From an uncultured Pseudomonadota bacterium (GTDB lineage: Bacteria > Bdellovibrionota_C > UBA2361 > CALMIO01): DNA of 64,000 nt. Below the pieces are notes generated by a model. That model did not search any database, was not told where the DNA came from, and was given only the letters and a program-made list of their open reading frames with translations. Every line of letters begins with the position of its first letter. The stretch's first letter is position 1. Of the stretch, positions 17,775-26,717 are shown one piece after another. The position numbers and the translations under genes were made by a program. The stretch spans positions 77,957-141,956 of the forward strand of contig CALMIO010000011.1 of the NCBI GenBank assembly GCA_937864035.1, given 5' to 3'.

Positions 17775-19955
17775 ATGAAAATTAAAAGGTCCAGACTAAA
17801 CAGAGTAAGCCTTTGGATTTTATTGTTAGCCACGCCGCTAATAACATACGCATTTAGCGAAGCAACCGGATTTGTAGGGCAGTCAATCAGAGACTGGTCG
17901 ATTAAGCCAGAATGGCTATCTGTAATCAGCGCCAACTTAATGACAGCTCTAAAGATCACCTTAACGGCTCTTTATTTTATAACTCTTGGCTATCCATTAA
18001 CAAAAAAAATTACCACTCAAAACGATCAGAGGGGAATTTTAAATTTAGCTTACATTCCGCTCTCGTTCGTTATTGGCGAACTAATATTGTTTTTCTATAT
18101 CTACCTTAGATCAATACCAGTACAATTTTTTCTAACAACGTTTGAATTAAGAGTTCCTCTCTCGCAAATAGAGTTGATAATTATTTTGATTATTATCTAC
18201 CTCAGCCTTAGTAAGCCTGAATTAAAATCCCTCAAAAATAAAAGACATAACCAGCTGAGTTATCACGCCATACTGTTATTTCTATTATTTCTGTTCGCCC
18301 TCTTAACAACTGAACGGGAACTTCCTCGATTGACCCCCCTGTCAAGCGATCCCGATCAACACGCATATTGGGCGAGTAGGATTGCTCACCTAGGAGGAAC
18401 CCCGCCAACAACTGAACCTTATTTTTTTGGCTATCCAGCCGGATTTGCGGTTTTAAACGCAAGTTGGATGATACTTAGCGGACTTAGCGCTGTTGAAATC
18501 GTCACCATTCAACCGATTCTGCAAGCTATGTTCGCGTTTTGGATAATGGCAAGCTTAGCCTTACTACTAAGCTCCAACTCAAACAATACCCCCAACATAC
18601 AACCGGCGGGCAAAAAGAGATCTCCAAGCTCACAAGCAATAAAAAATATCACGCTCTATGTTTTTGCCTTTGCTATCTATCAATTATTTCCTTATGGCTA
18701 TCAGAGTGAGATCTACCACTTAGAAGGCGCGGCTCGTCACAGTTCAACTGCCCTATGCGCGGCGACAATTTATTTAGCCGCGCTATCTTTTGCGCGGCAG
18801 TCTTCGCAAAAGAGCATCTTTTTGTCGTTTAGCTTATCTGTCATAGCCGCTTTTATGCTTGCCATCAATCCGGCTCAAGTTTTTATTCCGCTAATCGCCT
18901 TAATATCAATCAAAATCGGCGAAATAATCAGAAACATGAAAATTACAACTTCAGAGTTAATTCTTCTGTCATTACCGCTCTTGATGGTGGCTTTTGTTGA
19001 TTCTTATTATCGAGATCTATTGAGTTCCATCTTATTATCAAGCGAAACACCGCTGTTAGAAATTACCGCGGCCGAGATCTCCGATCTTACAAATCCGCCA
19101 ATCACCCTTAAAACAATTATTAATCTATTTAATCTTGGTCTTATCACAAACAATTCTATTTGGGGAGTTATAATCACCTTACTTCTACCGTTAATGGTTA
19201 CTTCGCTACCGCGCTACCGAAGAAAGTTAGTTGCCTTTATCCCGATTGCGGCTATATTAATTATTATTTTAGCAATAGCGGCGCATCCAATTTTGGCGCT
19301 TGCCCCCAAAAGCGGGAGCTTAAAACTGCTTCTGCCATATTTTTTAACAAACTCAGCTCAATATGGATTTCTGTTATTTCTATCAACACTTTTTACGACT
19401 TTCGTCACAATCCCTGATAAGATCTTAACTTTAATTATCGCTCCGCTCTCGCTGATCATCACTTTTGTTTCGCCACTTAATCCATCTCTCAAAGGCAAGA
19501 TAGGTAGAGTTAGATACTGCGGCTCGCTTGGATGCGCAAGCCAAAACGATCTAGCGGCGATTGATTACGTTAGTCGGTTAGCCAGTAAGTTAAAATCCGA
19601 AATTGCCTCTGGGACTGAAAGTAAATTGCCCAAGATACTGATTGTCAGTTCGCCAGTTACGATCGCAGGCGAAAATTGGTTATATCCAATTGGCGGCTCG
19701 CGAATTTTACCCTTATATAATTATCTACCGGTGGCTTTTTTTTATTCGCAAGGATCAAGCGAGTACACTTTTGAAAATTATCTGAAGAACATCTGCCAGA
19801 AGACAAATCGGAACTGGCTTAAAAAAAGGAATATTCGTTATCTTTTTTTAGCTGACGAGCGAGGTTCGGTTTGTTTTAAAGAACCAAGTTCTCTCAAGCC
19901 GCCGGCTACCTTGCTTTTTAGCTCCGGCAAGTCAGAGATTTGGAGATTATTTTAA
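17775..19955 (+). CDS. Large polytopic membrane protein, GT-C-like
   Basis: A 726-residue protein with roughly 14 hydrophobic segments filling residues 10-575, then a soluble C-terminal domain of about 150 residues. PLSSDPDQHAYWASRIAHLG near 190-209 is an acidic extracytoplasmic loop after the early helices, the position where GT-C glycosyltransferases keep their catalytic Asp. The protein shows no close match to a named family that I can recall. The C-terminal part (ILIVSSPVTIAGENWLYPIG) is mixed alpha/beta and contains three Cys. A role in surface polysaccharide or lipid glycan transfer is inferred only from topology. TATATT lies 5 nt before the ATG. Confidence 0.7.
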   Translation: MKIKRSRLNRVSLWILLLATPLITYAFSEATGFVGQSIRDWSIKPEWLSVISANLMTALKITLTALYFITLGYPLTKKITTQNDQRGILNLAYIPLSFVIGELILFFYIYLRSIPVQFFLTTFELRVPLSQIELIIILIIIYLSLSKPELKSLKNKRHNQLSYHAILLFLLFLFALLTTERELPRLTPLSSDPDQHAYWASRIAHLGGTPPTTEPYFFGYPAGFAVLNASWMILSGLSAVEIVTIQPILQAMFAFWIMASLALLLSSNSNNTPNIQPAGKKRSPSSQAIKNITLYVFAFAIYQLFPYGYQSEIYHLEGAARHSSTALCAATIYLAALSFARQSSQKSIFLSFSLSVIAAFMLAINPAQVFIPLIALISIKIGEIIRNMKITTSELILLSLPLLMVAFVDSYYRDLLSSILLSSETPLLEITAAEISDLTNPPITLKTIINLFNLGLITNNSIWGVIITLLLPLMVTSLPRYRRKLVAFIPIAAILIIILAIAAHPILALAPKSGSLKLLLPYFLTNSAQYGFLLFLSTLFTTFVTIPDKILTLIIAPLSLIITFVSPLNPSLKGKIGRVRYCGSLGCASQNDLAAIDYVSRLASKLKSEIASGTESKLPKILIVSSPVTIAGENWLYPIGGSRILPLYNYLPVAFFYSQGSSEYTFENYLKNICQKTNRNWLKKRNIRYLFLADERGSVCFKEPSSLKPPATLLFSSGKSEIWRLF

Positions 19956-20071
19956 TTACTCCTCTCCAACAAATATCTTTGATAATAATTGCTTGTTTCA
20001 AATTTCAACTCTCAACTTTTGTTTTCGGCTTATTTTATAAATTCTTTTTCTCAGTATCGAAAGCCGGACAA

Positions 20072-20095
20072 CAATATGCAATATTATTGCAATTG
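20072..20095. repeat. Palindrome AATATGCAAT-ATT-ATTGCA (copy 1)
   Basis: The core TGCAAT-ATT-ATTGCA is a perfect 6-bp stem; the flank ACAATA keeps the left arm of the longer copy at 40286-40310. It lies in the 172-bp gap between convergent genes, about 125 bp after the membrane-protein stop. The only other copy noticed is also between convergent genes. Confidence 0.5.
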
Positions 20096-20127
20096 CCATA
20101 AGTAAAGCTAATTTGGTCGTTAGCTTA

Positions 20128-21588
20128 TTACTCGGCTAGCGGCGGACGAAGGAGCAATTCGCGCCCCTGTTCGGCTTTGCGAGCAATCTCTGAATGAGTC
20201 AAAGTCAACCGCGCGATTTGATTTAAATGATCGGCTGTTTGCGAAACCAGCCTTGCCACGTCACCTTCAGCAACTCCCGCCAGCCTAAGCAATCCGACAA
20301 ATTCAAGCCAAGTTTCAGAGCGCATCCACCCGACCACAGTCGTTGCCGCTTCCGGCAAAATAACTACCTGCGAACTATATCCACTAACGGTTGGAGCTTG
20401 CGCCTCAGATAGCTTAAGGTGATCAAGCGCTTGCTGTAAATCTTTAAAGAGATCTTTTGATATCGGACAAGCCGACAAATTATAATAACGACGATGCTCG
20501 TCGCCGGAAATTGAAGCTACCAAACCAACCAACTCATCAACCGAAAGATCGTCAAAAACACCAAACGAGATCGCTTCGGCAAGCTCAAGCACCAAACTGG
20601 TGCAAAGTTCAGCCGCCCAACTACCCTTTTCGCTGAGCCGTTCCCCTTCAAGATATCCAAGTCGGCGAAGCTTCTCGAGCAAAACCTCAAGCAAACTCAA
20701 TTGAGAGTTCTCTAAAACTTCAGCATCTCGCAAAAGTTGGCGCGAACGTTTAGCTAACCGCTTTCTAGCTCCCTCACTCATTGTCAAGTCCTGACTTTGA
20801 CGAACGTAAAGATCCGCTTGAGAACGAAGCTCGGAAGCGCGTTCTCGATCTTGAAAAGCCGCTAAACTTCTTTCAACGGTAAAGCGCAAATCAGTAACAG
20901 TGCGATGCTTTAAAAGGTTCAAAGCGGTTGAGGGCGAAGCAAAATATGCCGAACGAAGCGGTTCTGGCGGTCTATCAGCCACTTCACTCAAAACACGAGC
21001 ATCAGAAAACAACCCCGGAGTGATTAAACAAATTCCAACATTATCCTTCCCGCGCCTGCCAGCTCTGCCAGACATCTGCTGCAGCTCGGAAGATGTTAAA
21101 ACTGCAAAACCATCACTTCCTCGCTTGCTATGCGCCGTAATAACCACCGTGCGCGCCGGAAAATCAACTCCAGCGGCTACCGTACTGGTAGCAACAAGCA
21201 TTCTCAATTTACCCGCGCTCATTAGCTCCTCCAGCAACAAACGCCATAAAAGCAATTGGCCAGCATGATGAGCGCCAACCGCCGTCTTAATTAAAGGATT
21301 ATAATGCGGATGGGTGGTGATAACTTCAGGATCAACGTTGTGCCGAGCGATAAATTTCTCGACCATCGATTCAATCGCCGCGCTCTGCTCTGGATCAACT
21401 TTGCCAATACGGGAGCTACCCACTACCTCGACGTCGCTATCACACTGTTTGCGGGAAGTTCTAAAAAGAATTGCTGGCAAAAGATTATTTTCAGCCAGAA
21501 TATTTAAGACTTTAGTTATTGGATATTCCTGACGTCTCATTACTCCACCCAACTCAAACTCCCTTACGACGCCGCCTGCGACGGCCAA
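20128..21588 (-). pseudogene. Ski2-like RNA helicase, C-terminal part (separated by frameshift)
   Basis: This frame holds the second RecA domain and C-terminal region of a superfamily 2 helicase. It opens at TTG 21588 or ATG 21540. QEYPITKVLNILAENNLLPA leads into domain 2, then SRKQCDSD, VGAHHAGQLLLWRLLLEEL, motif V in LVATSTVAAGVDFPARTVVI, and motif VI in ELQQMSGRAGRRGKDNVGI. About 300 helical residues follow, as in Ski2/Mtr4-type and DUF3516-bearing bacterial helicases. The N-terminal half lies in another frame at 21554-22369 with a 35-nt overlap; one nucleotide insertion or deletion near 21555-21590 would join them. The part may be re-initiated at ATG 21540 (GGTGGAGTA upstream), so a two-piece protein is possible. 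Confidence 0.8.
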
Positions 21589-22369
21589 AATTTTGATTAC
21601 TAGAATTCCGATAACCAGATCGCTTGCGCCATCCGCTGGTTGCTCCTTCTCCGCTATCTCGGGAATAACTATAAAACCTCTGAATCTCGAGTAATGTTTC
21701 GCCTCGATCGTTTTTTAACGGCAAAATGCCAAGCTCCGGATGCAAGAAACCAAAACGAAGCTCTACCGGACGATCTTCTTTGATCACTATCTTGCACTTT
21801 TTCCCTCGCACTTCAGAGATCCATCCAGCAATCTGCTTCGAATTTGAAATAGATGCTGAAAGCATAAGTAAAGTAGAAAATTGCGGAGTTAAAATTATAC
21901 TCTCTTCCCAAACCGGCCCACGTTGCGGATCGGAAATATAATGAACCTCATCAAGCACCACCAGCGAAAAACGTTCGCTTGAACGATACAATTCGTTTCT
22001 GTAAATCTCAGTAGTGGCAACCACCACATCGGCATCACTTTGAATTTTGCGATCGCCCGTTAAAATTCCAACCTTAAAACGAGGCTCAAAACGCGCCTTA
22101 AGCTCAAGATACTTTGAATTCGAAAGCGCTTTCAGCGGTGTAGTATAAACGGCTTTCTGTCTTTGCTCTAAAATACTTTCTATAGCCGTCAACGCGATAA
22201 ACGTTTTGCCCGACCCGGTCGGCGCAACAACCAAGGTGTCTTCGCCAGCCGTTACCAATTCAATAGCCTGTTTTTGAAAGTTGTCAATTTCAAATGTTAC
22301 CTTGTTAGGGGTTCCAATTCCAGCAAGTAATCTTTTCTTTAAATTTATCAGATTTTTTGAGCTTTTCAC
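21554..22369 (-). pseudogene. Ski2-like RNA helicase, N-terminal part (separated by frameshift)
   Basis: First RecA domain of the same DExH helicase: Q-region FEIDNFQKQAIELV, Walker A VVAPTGSGKTFIAL near 48-61, motif Ia TTPLKALSNSKYLE, motif II VVLDEVHYISDP (DEVH), and motif III LMLSASISNS. The frame then enters a low-complexity Ser/Gly/Arg stretch ending in six arginines and KGV, with TGA at 21554. The last residues before the stop (RRRRRRKGV) read naturally into the other frame as RRRRRRK-EFELGG if one G of AAGGGAG were absent. It starts 4 nt after the ABC ATPase gene, so it belongs to the kinase-dus-ABC operon. Confidence 0.8.
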
Positions 22370-22373
22370 TAAA

Positions 22374-23117
22374 CTAATTATAAACGTTAGACGACTCAGC
22401 CATCAGATCATAGCGGCAAGCAACAAAAGAGCGAACTATATTATTACTCGGCAATAGTTGCAAAGCTTGAAGAATACCATCAAAAACTATATGACCGCCA
22501 AAGATGCCAACTAGGCGACTGCAAGCCGGAAGTAAGCGGCGCAAATCATGGCTAATCATTAAAACTGCCGGTTGATACTCATCGTAAACGGATAAGATTA
22601 GATCTATAATGACTCGGCTTGCGACCGGATCAAGTCCGCTGGTCGGATCATCTAGGATTAAGATCTCAGGGCGAGACACCAGAGCGCGCGCCAAAGACGC
22701 CCTTCTTCTCATGCCACCACTGAGCTGAGAGGGGAATTTTGAGACGGCATCAGCCAGCCCAACCCGCCTTAAAGTCTGAAAGACTAGCTCTTCAACCAAC
22801 CGACGTTCCTGTTTGGGCATTGTGTACGTTGGCACCCTACCAAAAGTAAGAGGAAAAGCCACATTATCCAAAAGAGAAAGAGAATCAAACAGAGCTCCCT
22901 CTTGAAACATAAAACCCACCCGAGCATCGGTTGCCATTTTTACAAAACCATAATTTGGAGAGAGAACTCCTCCTAAAATTTTAGCAAAAACACTCTTACC
23001 AACTCCGGATGGACCGATTAAACCAACTATTTCGCCTTTATCAATCGAAAGGTTGACGCCATCCAGCACAGGATGCGAACCAAAACTATGAGTTATGCCG
23101 GAAGCCGTAATGTACAT
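22374..23117 (-). CDS. ABC transporter ATP-binding protein, MlaF-like
   Basis: A 247-residue ABC ATPase. Walker A GLIGPSGVGKSVFAKILGGV near 33-52, Q-loop VGFMFQEGALFDSLSLLDNV, signature LSGGMRRRASLARALVSRPE near 138-157, Walker B ILILDDPTSGLDPVASR, and switch His in LMISHDLRRLLPACSR. The SGGMRRR signature is typical of the MlaF/Ttg2A lipid-trafficking ATPases of the outer-membrane asymmetry system. The expected partners MlaE and MlaD are not in the window, so the assignment to lipid transport is inference. It stands 40 nt after dus and 4 nt before the helicase. Confidence 0.85.
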   Translation of the reverse strand: MYITASGITHSFGSHPVLDGVNLSIDKGEIVGLIGPSGVGKSVFAKILGGVLSPNYGFVKMATDARVGFMFQEGALFDSLSLLDNVAFPLTFGRVPTYTMPKQERRLVEELVFQTLRRVGLADAVSKFPSQLSGGMRRRASLARALVSRPEILILDDPTSGLDPVASRVIIDLILSVYDEYQPAVLMISHDLRRLLPACSRLVGIFGGHIVFDGILQALQLLPSNNIVRSFVACRYDLMAESSNVYN

Positions 23118-23157
23118 AAAAAATTTAAGAGAGATTTTTTTGATAAATTCAGCAAAA

Positions 23158-24204
23158 CTAAAAACTTTGATTTACGTTTCCAATTAGAGGACTCGCTTTT
23201 GTAGAGGAAATCGACTTGCCTAAAAAATCATCCTCTAAAAATATCTCTTTTAACCTAGACATAGTCTCACACTGCTCTTTAAAAGAGGAAGCCCTCAAAA
23301 GTTCAGTTTTCCATCTCTCTTTTTTACAAGCTTGAGAAACAATCTGCTTAAGCTTGCCAACAATAACATGCTCAGCAAAATATTCGAGCAAGATATCAAC
23401 ATAACGGCTAAGCATCTCAAGCAAAGCCAAAGAGCGTTGATTCGGAGAATTGAATCTTTTAACGCCATCTAAAATTTCAGAGAAAACCCATGGATTAGCC
23501 AAAGCGGCTCTGCCAATCATGACTCCACTAGCGCCGCTGACAGCCAAACGCTCAGCGGCTGAATCTCTACAAACAACATCACCGCTACCTAAGACCGGAA
23601 TTTTAACCGCATCAACGACGGCGGCAACCACGCTCCAATCAGCAAGGCCGCGATAGAGCTGAGCTCTTGTTCTTCCATGAACAGCAATCGCTTCAACTCC
23701 GCACTCTTCGGCAATCTTTGCCACCTCCACCGCGTTTAAAGAATCTTGATCCCAGCCGGAGCGAATTTTCAAGGTAAGAGGAATTTTAATGGCAGCGCGC
23801 GCCGCGCTCAGAATCTTAGCAAGTTCAACTGGTTTTCTCATTAGCTCGCAACCACCACCTTTTTTAACGACTTTAGGAGCCGGACAGCCGCAATTTATGT
23901 CAACAATATCAGCGCCGCTTTGTTCGACTATTTTAGCAGCATCTGCCATCCGCCCAACATCGGCTCCAAAGATCTGAATACTGAGGGGGCGTTCGCTTTT
24001 ATGGCGGCGCAACATCTGATGACTCCTCAAAGAGTCGCGGGTCAAACCTTCAATAGAGATAAACTCTGAAACCACCAGCCCAACAGCCTTGTCGTTTAGC
24101 GCTCGAATAAGTAGGCGAAAAGCAACATTTGTCACTCCGCTCATTGGCGCCAGCGCTAGCGGTGGATCTATTGTGAGATCTCGGATTGTAAAAGACTTAA
24201 ACAC
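23158..24204 (-). CDS. dus: tRNA-dihydrouridine synthase
   Basis: FMN-dependent reduction of uridines in the tRNA D-loop. The TIM-barrel start is PPLALAPMSGVTNVAFRLLI. IVDINCGCPAPKVVKKGGGC near 96-115 includes the catalytic Cys, LTLKIRSGWDQDS and EAIAVHGRTRAQLYRGLADW near 170-189 bind FMN/substrate, and VLGSGDVVCRDSA and GVMIGRAALANPWVFSEI are the phosphate loops. Length 348 is normal for the DusB/DusA group, but which group is not decided. Its start overlaps the 3' end of the histidine kinase gene by 37 nt, implying translational coupling. Confidence 0.93.
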   Translation of the reverse strand: MFKSFTIRDLTIDPPLALAPMSGVTNVAFRLLIRALNDKAVGLVVSEFISIEGLTRDSLRSHQMLRRHKSERPLSIQIFGADVGRMADAAKIVEQSGADIVDINCGCPAPKVVKKGGGCELMRKPVELAKILSAARAAIKIPLTLKIRSGWDQDSLNAVEVAKIAEECGVEAIAVHGRTRAQLYRGLADWSVVAAVVDAVKIPVLGSGDVVCRDSAAERLAVSGASGVMIGRAALANPWVFSEILDGVKRFNSPNQRSLALLEMLSRYVDILLEYFAEHVIVGKLKQIVSQACKKERWKTELLRASSFKEQCETMSRLKEIFLEDDFLGKSISSTKASPLIGNVNQSF

Positions 24205-25676
24205 TCTTTCATTTTAGTTGAAAGATCCCCAATAGTAAACGGTTTTGGTAAAAAACCCGTGCCAGCCACGCTCAAGACACGATTAATTGTTTCCGGAGGA
24301 GCGAAACCACTACAGAACAAAACTCTTTGATCTGGATTTATTGCTCGCACTTTCAAAAAAACCTCTTCTCCATCCCCGTTCGGCATAAGCAGATCAAGAA
24401 TTAAAAGATCAAAGTCGTTTGGATTATTTTTATAGATGGTGAGAGCCTCTATGCCATTTTTAGCTAAAGTGACCTGATAACCCAAATGTTGCAAACCCAA
24501 TTTAAAAGTCTCTAGCACGCTCGGATCGTCATCAGCTACAAGAATACTTAAAGTCTCAGGAGAAGGAGCCGGGCTTATTAAATCTCGATTGCTCCGATGA
24601 TCAGCCATGACTCCAGAATCAAAACCGGCAGAATCAATAGCCAGAGATTGATAATGCAAATTACTTGCATTATTTGATAATGGGAAAAAAATCTGAAAAC
24701 GAGTCCTTTTGTTTTTTATTGAATCAATAAAAATCTCCCCATTTAACTGATCAACCACCATTTTAACTATACTCAAACCAAGCCCAGTTCCAGCATCTCC
24801 TTTGGTCGAAAAATACGGCTCAAAAATGCGAGTCCTTATCTCCTCTGAAATGCCGCAACCATTATCAGCCACAACCAGTGAAACAAATTTTTTCCCTCCC
24901 CTATGCTCAACAGCAAGCTCAAGACCAATCTCGCCGCCGCTTGGAGAAACTGCATCTTTCGCGTTCATGACTAAATTAAGAATAACTTGAGTTAACTTGT
25001 GAGTCGGGCAATAAAATAGAACTGGCTCTTCTGGAACTTTTAAAATCATCTTATAATTAGGTGGTATCGCTCCTCTTAGCAGTTCAAAAGTACGAGACAA
25101 CAGCTCTCGCAAATCAACTAATTCGCCATCGCTTTTTGATTGATCGCGAGTAAATCTTAAAATCTCAGCTGTCAGTCTGGAAGCGCGCCTAGCTCCATCT
25201 TCAATCGCGGCCAAAGAAGAGAGGTGATTTGAGCTCTCACCAACTAGATTTTTCAAATAACTTGTATGCCCAAGAATGCCAGTTAAGATATTATTAAAAT
25301 CATGTGCGATGCCTCCAGCAAGTGTCCCTAAAGTTTCCATTCTTTGCCCATGCAGAATGCGGGCAAATGTCAGAGCATCCTGCCTATTGATACCTTGCAC
25401 TAGAAAAAGATCGCCAATTGGCGTGACACTTTTAACTTCAAACTCCAACTGCGATCCAGAGCCATGATCAATAACTTTTAGTTTGCACAGAGGAATCTTG
25501 CCGCTGACTAACTGATCTAAGGTACAATTAGCAAGCTCTGACCAACGAAGCTCTCTTTTGGCGATTGGCGGCAATCCTAAAAACTCAGCCAAACCACCCC
25601 CAATAAAATGAACATTATCAGGGAGGGAAACTAATATAATTTGCAATGCAGTAAAAGGGGTAGAAGCCGCCGACAT
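24168..25676 (-). CDS. Hybrid sensor histidine kinase with C-terminal receiver
   Basis: A soluble 502-residue kinase without membrane segments. Residues 1-100 may be a PAS-like sensor. The HisKA box is GTLAGGIAHDFNNILTGILG near 117-136 with the phospho-accepting His. HATPase motifs follow: N-box VILNLVMNAKDAVSPSGGEI, G1 VVADNGCGIS, and FSTKGDAGTGLGLSIVKMVV. A receiver domain fills about 380-495 with SILVADDDPSVLETFKLGLQ, phospho-Asp in LLILDLLMPNGDG, and the KPF lysine at the end. This is the NtrB-like HDFNN class. No cognate output regulator is adjacent; it heads an operon with dus, an ABC ATPase and a helicase, an unusual grouping. Confidence 0.92.
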   Translation of the reverse strand: MSAASTPFTALQIILVSLPDNVHFIGGGLAEFLGLPPIAKRELRWSELANCTLDQLVSGKIPLCKLKVIDHGSGSQLEFEVKSVTPIGDLFLVQGINRQDALTFARILHGQRMETLGTLAGGIAHDFNNILTGILGHTSYLKNLVGESSNHLSSLAAIEDGARRASRLTAEILRFTRDQSKSDGELVDLRELLSRTFELLRGAIPPNYKMILKVPEEPVLFYCPTHKLTQVILNLVMNAKDAVSPSGGEIGLELAVEHRGGKKFVSLVVADNGCGISEEIRTRIFEPYFSTKGDAGTGLGLSIVKMVVDQLNGEIFIDSIKNKRTRFQIFFPLSNNASNLHYQSLAIDSAGFDSGVMADHRSNRDLISPAPSPETLSILVADDDPSVLETFKLGLQHLGYQVTLAKNGIEALTIYKNNPNDFDLLILDLLMPNGDGEEVFLKVRAINPDQRVLFCSGFAPPETINRVLSVAGTGFLPKPFTIGDLSTKMKECLSLLQSEISQ

Positions 25677-26006
25677 AGAACGTTTTTTTATTTATTTTAA
25701 AGAGTAAAAAATTATCGTTTCTCTCCCATTACAATAATAAGAATATAGGGTGCAATTAGGGACTTTAAGCAAGAGGATAAATCTTAAATTGCTATCTAAG
25801 CCAGCTAAATTAAACTTTTTTATAGACATCTACGTAAAAAAGAGTTAAAAGGAGCTCGAGTAGCTTAGGTATTTTTATTAGTAAAATACTAAGTTTACTT
25901 TTTATCTTTGAATTACTACTGGTTACTTTTTGTTTTTTTGGCTTAATTAAGTTTTTAAATAGCTCAAAGCATTATTAAAAGGCAAACCGGAGGTTTTTAA
26001 TTTAAA
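25677..26006. other. Intergenic stretch with the long leader of the cold-shock gene
   Basis: No gene. It separates the divergent kinase operon (start 25676) and the cold-shock gene (26007). It is very AT-rich with a strong hairpin at 25864-25893. GGAGG (about 25989-25993) is the only good Shine-Dalgarno and lies rather far (about 13 nt) from the ATG. Long structured leaders are common for cold-shock mRNAs (family knowledge). Confidence 0.5.
25864..25893 (+). terminator. Hairpin followed by T-rich tract
   Basis: CTTAGGTATTTT pairs with AAAATACTAAG (11 bp, one bulged G) around a 7-nt loop, followed by TTTACTTTTT. It looks like an intrinsic terminator or a leader hairpin upstream of the cold-shock gene. 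Since no plus-strand gene precedes it, attenuation in the leader is the more interesting reading. Confidence 0.45.
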
Positions 26007-26444
26007 ATGAGCACTCACAACAACGATACTCGCAGCAACGATACTCAGCTAACAGAAAATATCTCGACAGCAATTAACAACCTAATGATGGCGGATCGCA
26101 ACGCTCCCGAAAACCCAAACTCAAACGCGCGGCAATCAGATAATCATCCTACAATAAACAAAAATCCAGATGGAGAGTTCAAGGGCACAGTCAAATGGTT
26201 TAACGACTCTAAAGGTTTTGGTTTTATTGAGCATCAAAGTGGCGAAGATGTTTTTGTTCATTTCTCGGTCATTCAAACTGAAGGTTTTAAAACTCTCGAA
26301 GATGGAGAAGAGGTTTTATACGAGATCGAAAAGGGAGTAAAAGGACTGCACGCCTTACGTGTAACCAGAACCAATCCGCCAAACCGCGATCGCAAACGAG
26401 GCAACAAAAGAGAGAAAAAAGAAGGTACTCGCTCAACTCCTTAA
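26007..26444 (+). CDS. Cold-shock domain protein with long N-terminal extension
   Basis: A 145-residue nucleic-acid chaperone of the CspA family. The cold-shock domain is residues about 57-118: [20 protein letters not shown] (RNP1 KGFGFI), [17 protein letters not shown] (RNP2 VFVHF), and [13 protein letters not shown]. Classic Csps are 66-70 residues; this one has a 55-residue Asn/Thr/Asp-rich N-terminal tail and a basic C-terminal tail with [11 protein letters not shown]. The tails are probably disordered and may add RNA contacts (inference). It has a long AT-rich 5' leader with a hairpin. Confidence 0.93.
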   Translation: MSTHNNDTRSNDTQLTENISTAINNLMMADRNAPENPNSNARQSDNHPTINKNPDGEFKGTVKWFNDSKGFGFIEHQSGEDVFVHFSVIQTEGFKTLEDGEEVLYEIEKGVKGLHALRVTRTNPPNRDRKRGNKREKKEGTRSTP

Positions 26445-26667
26445 CACGCAGAGTAAAAGAGCAAAAAAGCCAATAGTGATTAGATAAACAACAATATCAG
26501 CTTACTATTGTGTGAACCCCTTGTAAAACACAGGCAGATATCGCGAGCGAACCCTTGATTACTGTCGGACAATTGATATAGCCTATCTTGGCTCAAAATA
26601 TATCCGAGCAATCATATATATATTACGAGCAACAAAACAGGCTCCTTATTGCTTGTATTATGCGTGT

Positions 26668-26673
26668 TATAAT
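26668..26673 (+). promoter_or_regulatory. Consensus -10 (TATAAT) for thyX
   Basis: TATAAT preceded by TTATTG at 16 bp. A start near 26680 lies inside the longest open frame (first codon 26676), which supports translation from ATG 26718. A second AT-rich hexamer, TATATA, lies 7 nt before that ATG. Confidence 0.5.
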
Positions 26674-26717
26674 CTTTGCAAAACAACCATTTATCAATTT
26701 CTTATATATACCATTAT

